This document shows positions 60,134-64,000 of a stretch of 64,000 nt of DNA, piece by piece (position 1 is the first letter of the stretch; the number at the start of each line of letters is the position of its first letter). The stretch is taken from the NCBI RefSeq assembly GCF_031458135.1, contig NZ_JAVDXW010000001.1, positions 3,224,001 to 3,288,000 on the forward strand. Reading direction: 5' to 3'. Origin of the DNA: Haloactinomyces albus. Its GTDB lineage: Bacteria; Actinomycetota; Actinomycetes; Mycobacteriales; Pseudonocardiaceae. The notes beneath the pieces were generated by a model. The model did no database searches. It saw only the letters and a list, made by a program, of their open reading frames with translations, and was not told the origin of the DNA. A program made the position numbers and the translations under genes.

Positions 60134-62257
60134 ATGACAGAGCACGAGCATGACGAGGTCTCGGCCCACCGTGAACAGGTCGGTGGCATGCCATTGCCGG
60201 AAGGCACTGCGGAGCGGCTCACTCTCCTTCCCGAGAGTATGCGTGAGTACGCGATCTTCTCGCTCGATGTGAACGGATACGTCGAGAGTTGGAATTCCGG
60301 TGCCGAGCGTGTCAAGGGATACCGTGCCGAGGAGATCACCGGCAGGCACTTCTCGGTGTTCTACCCGCCGGAGCAGGCCGAATCCGGTTACCCGAGCTGG
60401 GAACTGACGCAGGCCACCGAAGTGGGCTTCTTCATCGACGAAGGCTGGCGTGTGCGCGCCGATGGCAGCCGGTTCTGGGCCCATGTCGTCATCACGGCGC
60501 AGCGCGAGCGCGATGGCACGCTACGCGGTTTCATCAAGGTGACCCGGGATATGACCGAGGCCCAGGACCGGCTGCAGCGATCGAGTCGGCGATTCACCGA
60601 CTTGCTCGATCTCACTCCGGTGGGGATCGGTTTGTTCGACGCCTCTGAACGCCTGTTGGATGCCAATGGTGCACTGTGCGATCTCCTGGGATACCGGCGG
60701 CGCGACGTCTACGGCTTGACCGGTGCGGACCTGCTGCATCCCGATGACCGGGCCGGGGGACTCACCCCCGAAGGGCGGGGTCCGAATGCGTCCGTGGTCG
60801 GGCAGCGGTTTCCGCAGCGGGTGTTGGCCCGCGCGGACGGCCGACCGGTGCCCTGTGACGTGCACAGCGCGTTGTCGGTGCAGGACGACGGGAGCCGCTT
60901 CTGGCTGACCTCGTTCCAGGACGTCAGCGAGCGGATTCGGCACACCGAAACACTGCATCACCAGGCCACCCATGATGATCTGACCGGACTGCTCAATCGT
61001 CAGGGCATCAACGAGCTGATCGGCGAGATGCTCGATGATGCCCCCGATTCGATGGCCGTGCTGTTCTGCGACTTCGACAACTTCAAACGGGTCAACGACT
61101 CGCTCGGCCACGAGGCGGGCGACGAGCTGCTCATGGCATTGGCCCGGCGCCTGCGGAGCGGCTTGCCGGAACAATGCAGGGCGGCCCGGCTCTCCGGGGA
61201 CGAGTTTCTGGTTCTCTGCTCGGATGTCGATGCCATCGGCGGCCTGGAGGAACTCGCGACGTGGATCTCGGAGTTCCTGCGCACGCTCGTGCCCGTGCGC
61301 GGGCAGTTGGTTCAGGTGTCGGCCGCCGTCGGTGCCGCGAGATTCGATTCCTCGATCATGGACGGCGAGGATCTGTTGCGGTTCGCCGATGCGGCGATGT
61401 TCCGGGCCAAACGCCAGGGTGCCGGGCAGGTGGCACTGGCCAGTCCCGACCTGGCCACCTCACTCGGCGGGCAGCTGCGCCTGGAGGAGGAGCTGCGCGA
61501 GGCCATCACCAACGACGGTCTGTCCCTGTACTATCAGCCGATGCTCGCCCGCGACGGCTCCGTGATGGCGGCCGAAGCGCTGGTGCGATGGTTCCATCCC
61601 GAACGTGGTCTGCTCACACCCGATGTCATCCTCTCCGTGGCCGAGCAGGGTGGTCTGCTGCGCGAGCTGGACCTCCGGGTACTGCGCACCGCGCTGCGGC
61701 AGGCGATGAGCTGGCCGACGTCGCATGGTCGTCCGGTGGACGTCGCGGTCAACCTGGCCAGCCTGCTGCCCGATGATCCGGACTTCGTCGACGAGGTCAC
61801 CGAGATCGTCACCAAGAGCGGGATCGACTGGCACCGCGTGGTCCTGGAGGTGGTGGAGACCTCGCTGCTGGATCTGCCCTCGCGGCCCCGGAAGGGCATG
61901 GTCGAGCTGACCGAGCGTGGGATGCGGTTCGCCATGGACGACTTCGGCACCGGCTACTCCTCGCTGGCCCGCCTGAAGGACCTGCCGATACAGATCATCA
62001 AGATCGACCGCCGATTCATCTCCGGGGTGGAAGACGACTCCGCCGACCTCGCGATCACGCGGGCCGCGGTGGACATCGGGCGAGCCATGGGGCGCACCTG
62101 CGTGGCCGAGGGCGTGGAGACCGCCAGCCAGTTCCGGATACTCGGCGAGCTCGGGATGGATACCTACCAGGGTTTCCTGTTCTCTCGGCCGGTTCCGGCA
62201 GCGGAGTTCCGCGACCTGCTGGACAGTAGCCCGTTGCCCGTGCCCGACGAGCGGTGA
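60134..62257 (+). CDS. PAS-PAS-GGDEF-EAL cyclic-di-GMP signalling protein
   Basis: Protein of 707 residues, cytoplasmic. PAS 1 is about 35-140, PAS 2 about 150-268, GGDEF about 275-440, EAL about 450-700. The diguanylate cyclase site is SGDEF (354-358), a functional variant of GGDEF in some enzymes, with no RxxD inhibitory site just before it. The EAL site (EALVRW, 481-486) and [10 protein letters not shown] (602-611) are intact, so phosphodiesterase activity is likely. It may be bifunctional. ATG 60134 has GAGGAAAC upstream; 5' extensions are not used. PAS input suggests redox, light or ligand sensing (inference). Confidence 0.9.
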   Translation: MTEHEHDEVSAHREQVGGMPLPEGTAERLTLLPESMREYAIFSLDVNGYVESWNSGAERVKGYRAEEITGRHFSVFYPPEQAESGYPSWELTQATEVGFFIDEGWRVRADGSRFWAHVVITAQRERDGTLRGFIKVTRDMTEAQDRLQRSSRRFTDLLDLTPVGIGLFDASERLLDANGALCDLLGYRRRDVYGLTGADLLHPDDRAGGLTPEGRGPNASVVGQRFPQRVLARADGRPVPCDVHSALSVQDDGSRFWLTSFQDVSERIRHTETLHHQATHDDLTGLLNRQGINELIGEMLDDAPDSMAVLFCDFDNFKRVNDSLGHEAGDELLMALARRLRSGLPEQCRAARLSGDEFLVLCSDVDAIGGLEELATWISEFLRTLVPVRGQLVQVSAAVGAARFDSSIMDGEDLLRFADAAMFRAKRQGAGQVALASPDLATSLGGQLRLEEELREAITNDGLSLYYQPMLARDGSVMAAEALVRWFHPERGLLTPDVILSVAEQGGLLRELDLRVLRTALRQAMSWPTSHGRPVDVAVNLASLLPDDPDFVDEVTEIVTKSGIDWHRVVLEVVETSLLDLPSRPRKGMVELTERGMRFAMDDFGTGYSSLARLKDLPIQIIKIDRRFISGVEDDSADLAITRAAVDIGRAMGRTCVAEGVETASQFRILGELGMDTYQGFLFSRPVPAAEFRDLLDSSPLPVPDER

Positions 62258-62266
62258 GTGAACCGG

Positions 62267-62680
62267 TCACAACAGCTGGTGCCGGTGAGCTCGTGCGGTA
62301 CCTTCGACACCCGCATGACGTCGATGGCCGGATCCCACTCCCAGGTGCCGATCCGGGCGGCCCATGCGACCTCGCCGAGGACGGTCGGTCCGAGGGCACC
62401 ATAGATCCGAGACGTCGAGCAGCACCGTGACGCGCAGCCGCTCGTCCGCCTCGTGCAGCCAGCTCACCGTACGCACCAGGGAACTTCCGGTCCCCCGCAG
62501 TGCGGTGAAGTCGAGCCTTCCCGCACTGCCAGGTCCATCAGCGTCTGCCCGAGCAACGCAGCAGACGAGGCTCCCTCCCACCAACCGAGCAGCCCGTTCG
62601 GTCGTACGGATCACCCTGCCGTCCGGAATGCTGAGCAGCGCAGGAGCATCCGGCAGCGGAAGGAGCCGCACCCTCTCCAC
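62267..62680 (-). pseudogene. PAS-type sensor protein remnant
   Basis: The main frame reads LLPLPDAPALLSIPDGRVIR and RLRVTVLLDVSDLW, then becomes implausible. A second frame continues LGEVAWAARIGTWEWDPAID then VMRVSKVPHELTGT, like the start of a PAS domain. The two pieces fit in order with a frameshift near 62400, so this looks like the broken beginning of a PAS regulator, cut off by the neighbouring GGDEF/EAL gene end. Confidence 0.4.
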
Positions 62681-62927
62681 TCAGCCGGAGAGCTCACCAC
62701 CCTCGACGGAGCCGACCGCATCCGAGCCCTTGTGCTCCGAGGTCACCGGTATCCCTTCCGGCGCGGCAAATCGCGAGAATTATTCACATATTCTCCGTCC
62801 CCGCATCCCCTACCGCGACAGTACCGGCTTTTGCCCACCAAGATGTGCAAACAGTTTCCGCGTGGGTACACCGGATGACGGCAGAGGAGTAACTCGGCGC
62901 GCTTGCGACGCGCAGGAGGAGATACCC

Positions 62928-63440
62928 ATGGCTTCACCCGATTCCAGCCCCGCGGCCACGCACCGCCGGATCGTGGCGTCCTATCCGCAGTACCGGCAGG
63001 CCGAACGCGCGGTGGACCACCTCTCGGACAACGGATTCCCGGTCCAGAGCAGCGCCATCGTCGCGCGTGACCTGGAACTGGTCGAGCAGGTCACCGGCCG
63101 GTACAACTACCTGTCCGCGGCAGGCAACGGTGCGGCAGGAGGCGCGGTCACCGGGGCACTGATCGGTTGGGTGTTCGGCTTGTTCACCTGGGTGGCGCCG
63201 TTGATATCCGGGCTGCTCCTGGCGCTCTACGGTGCGATCCTCGGTGCGATCGTCGGCGCCATCATCGGAATGATCGCCCATGCCATGACCGGCGGTCGAC
63301 GTGACTTCAGCTCCACACCCAACATGCGAGCCGGGTCCTACGACCTGCTCGTCGACAGTGACCATGCCGACGAGGCGACGAACATGCTGAGCGCGGCAGG
63401 AGCGCCCGGTACCGGGCAGAGCACGGCGGGTTCCGAATAG
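62928..63440 (+). CDS. General stress protein (YflT/17M-like) with membrane hairpin
   Basis: Protein of 170 residues. The N-terminal domain (HRRIVASYPQYRQAERAVDH, LSDNGFPVQSSAIVARDLEL) is the general-stress-protein 17M/YflT fold, followed by a glycine-rich membrane hairpin (about 75-120, GGAVTGALIGWVFGLFTWVA and ALYGAILGAIVGAIIGMIAH) and an acidic C-terminal segment resembling a second half of the domain. In actinobacteria such genes are usually under SigB/SigF-like control; I cannot prove such a promoter here. CAGGAGGAGA precedes ATG 62928. Exact function unknown. Confidence 0.88.
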   Translation: MASPDSSPAATHRRIVASYPQYRQAERAVDHLSDNGFPVQSSAIVARDLELVEQVTGRYNYLSAAGNGAAGGAVTGALIGWVFGLFTWVAPLISGLLLALYGAILGAIVGAIIGMIAHAMTGGRRDFSSTPNMRAGSYDLLVDSDHADEATNMLSAAGAPGTGQSTAGSE

Positions 63441-63467
63441 ACCGAGCCTGCCCGGGCGGCGATCGGC

Positions 63468-64000
63468 TCACGGCACGCTCGGTGTCCTGAGCGTGCCGTC
63501 GACGAGCTCGACGACCTGGTCGGCATGCTGGAGATGGCCGCGATTGTGCGTGACCATCACCGTGGCGATATCGCGGGTGCGAGTGAGGTCGTCGATCAGG
63601 TCGACGACCTCGGTGCCCCGTGCCCGGTCGAGTGCGCTGGTCGGCTCGTCGACCAGCAGCACCGGCGGCTCGTTCATCAGTGCGCGGGCGATGTTCACCC
63701 GCTGGCGCTGGCCCCCGGAAAGCTGGTGCGGGCGCCGGTCGGCCAGCGCTGCCAGCCCCACCGTGTCGAGCAGGCCGCGAGCGCGAGCCCGAGCCGTGCG
63801 CGGGGGATGCCCGGCCATGTGCGCCATCACCTGAAGCTGTTCGCAGGAGGTCAGTGCGGGCAGCAGATTGGGCTGTTGGAAGACGAACCCGATGCTGTCC
63901 CGGCGCAGCGCCGTCCGTGCCGTGCGGGACAGCGCCGTGACCTCCGTGCCGCCCACGGTGACCTGCCCTTCATCGGGGGTGACGAGAGTGGCTGCCACGG
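63468..64000 (-). CDS. ABC transporter ATP-binding protein, 3' part (LolD/MacB type)
   Basis: The visible 177 residues are the C-terminal part of an ABC ATPase; the gene continues past the right edge, so Walker A is outside. Seen are the Q-loop GFVFQQPNLLPALTSCEQL, signature LSGGQRQRVNIARAL, Walker B VLLVDEPTSALD and H-loop VMVTHNRG. The VTHNRGHLQHADQVVELVDG end is typical of the LolD/MacB/FtsE-like subfamily, which pairs with FtsX-fold permeases to export lipids, peptides or drugs. It is convergent with the stress protein gene, 27 bp apart. Confidence 0.92.
   Translation of the reverse strand, partial: VAATLVTPDEGQVTVGGTEVTALSRTARTALRRDSIGFVFQQPNLLPALTSCEQLQVMAHMAGHPPRTARARARGLLDTVGLAALADRRPHQLSGGQRQRVNIARALMNEPPVLLVDEPTSALDRARGTEVVDLIDDLTRTRDIATVMVTHNRGHLQHADQVVELVDGTLRTPSVP

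Overview
High-GC actinobacterial chromosome, most likely of the order Pseudonocardiales (inference). The order of the first 33 kb (adnA-adnB, TrkA-type K+ channel, nudC, uvrD2, whiB7, ABC1 kinase, zinc metalloprotease, PDZ/Lon protease, UPF0182) matches the Mycobacterium tuberculosis Rv3193c-Rv3202c neighbourhood as I remember it. GTG starts are frequent, and actinobacterial families (WhiB, PPA1309, DUF5679, DUF397, DUF6158) are present. No rRNA, CRISPR array or prophage was seen.

Layout. 0-7 kb: 5' part of an Atl/MGMT-like gene, then the AdnAB recombination helicase-nuclease operon. 7-17 kb: two hypothetical proteins, a K+ channel, envelope proteins (zinc metallopeptidase, DUF2207), an M16 peptidase pair and NudC. 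17-20.4 kb: a sulfur-transfer operon (TusA-like protein, DsrE-like protein, and a TusA domain fused to a core MetE-type methyltransferase) with an alpha/beta hydrolase. 20.5-24 kb: uvrD2, then whiB7 behind an elaborate leader (WhiB7-type promoter, 60-codon upstream ORF with a very strong Shine-Dalgarno, attenuator hairpin) and a small basic ORF overlapping its stop. 24-33 kb: ABC1 kinase, small zinc protein, YgjP-like peptidase, zinc metalloprotease, Lon-like PDZ protease, UPF0182 membrane protein. 33-40 kb: two identical initiator tRNA genes, a PadR regulator with an operator-like repeat, prfB, ftsE-ftsX, smpB, amidohydrolase and tmRNA, i.e. the translation-rescue and division block. 40-46 kb: methyltransferase, orphan DUF397 locus, HIT protein, GNAT, MFS exporter, and an NDH-2-like flavoprotein, ending at tRNA-Ala(GGC).

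46.4-60 kb, directly after tRNA-Ala, is an accessory mosaic. It holds degraded IS982, IS701 and ISL3 transposases, and remnants of SnoaL, LLM oxidoreductase, MerR, MFS, MmyB-type regulator, amidohydrolase and recombinase-like genes. Among these sit three intact regulator/operator/oxidoreductase units (TetR with quinone oxidoreductase and a frameshifted FAD monooxygenase; TetR with quinone oxidoreductase; MerR with Old Yellow Enzyme) plus an SDR, a BBE-type FAD oxidase and an ABM monooxygenase. The content suggests inducible handling of quinones, enones or other electrophiles (inference). 60-64 kb returns to core-like genes: a PAS-PAS-GGDEF-EAL protein, a general stress protein and the 3' part of an ABC ATPase.

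Most unusual are the TusA/DsrE/TusA-MetE operon, the repeated intergenic palindrome GTTTCGCGCGAAAC, the whiB7 leader with its coupled small ORF, and the decaying redox island.
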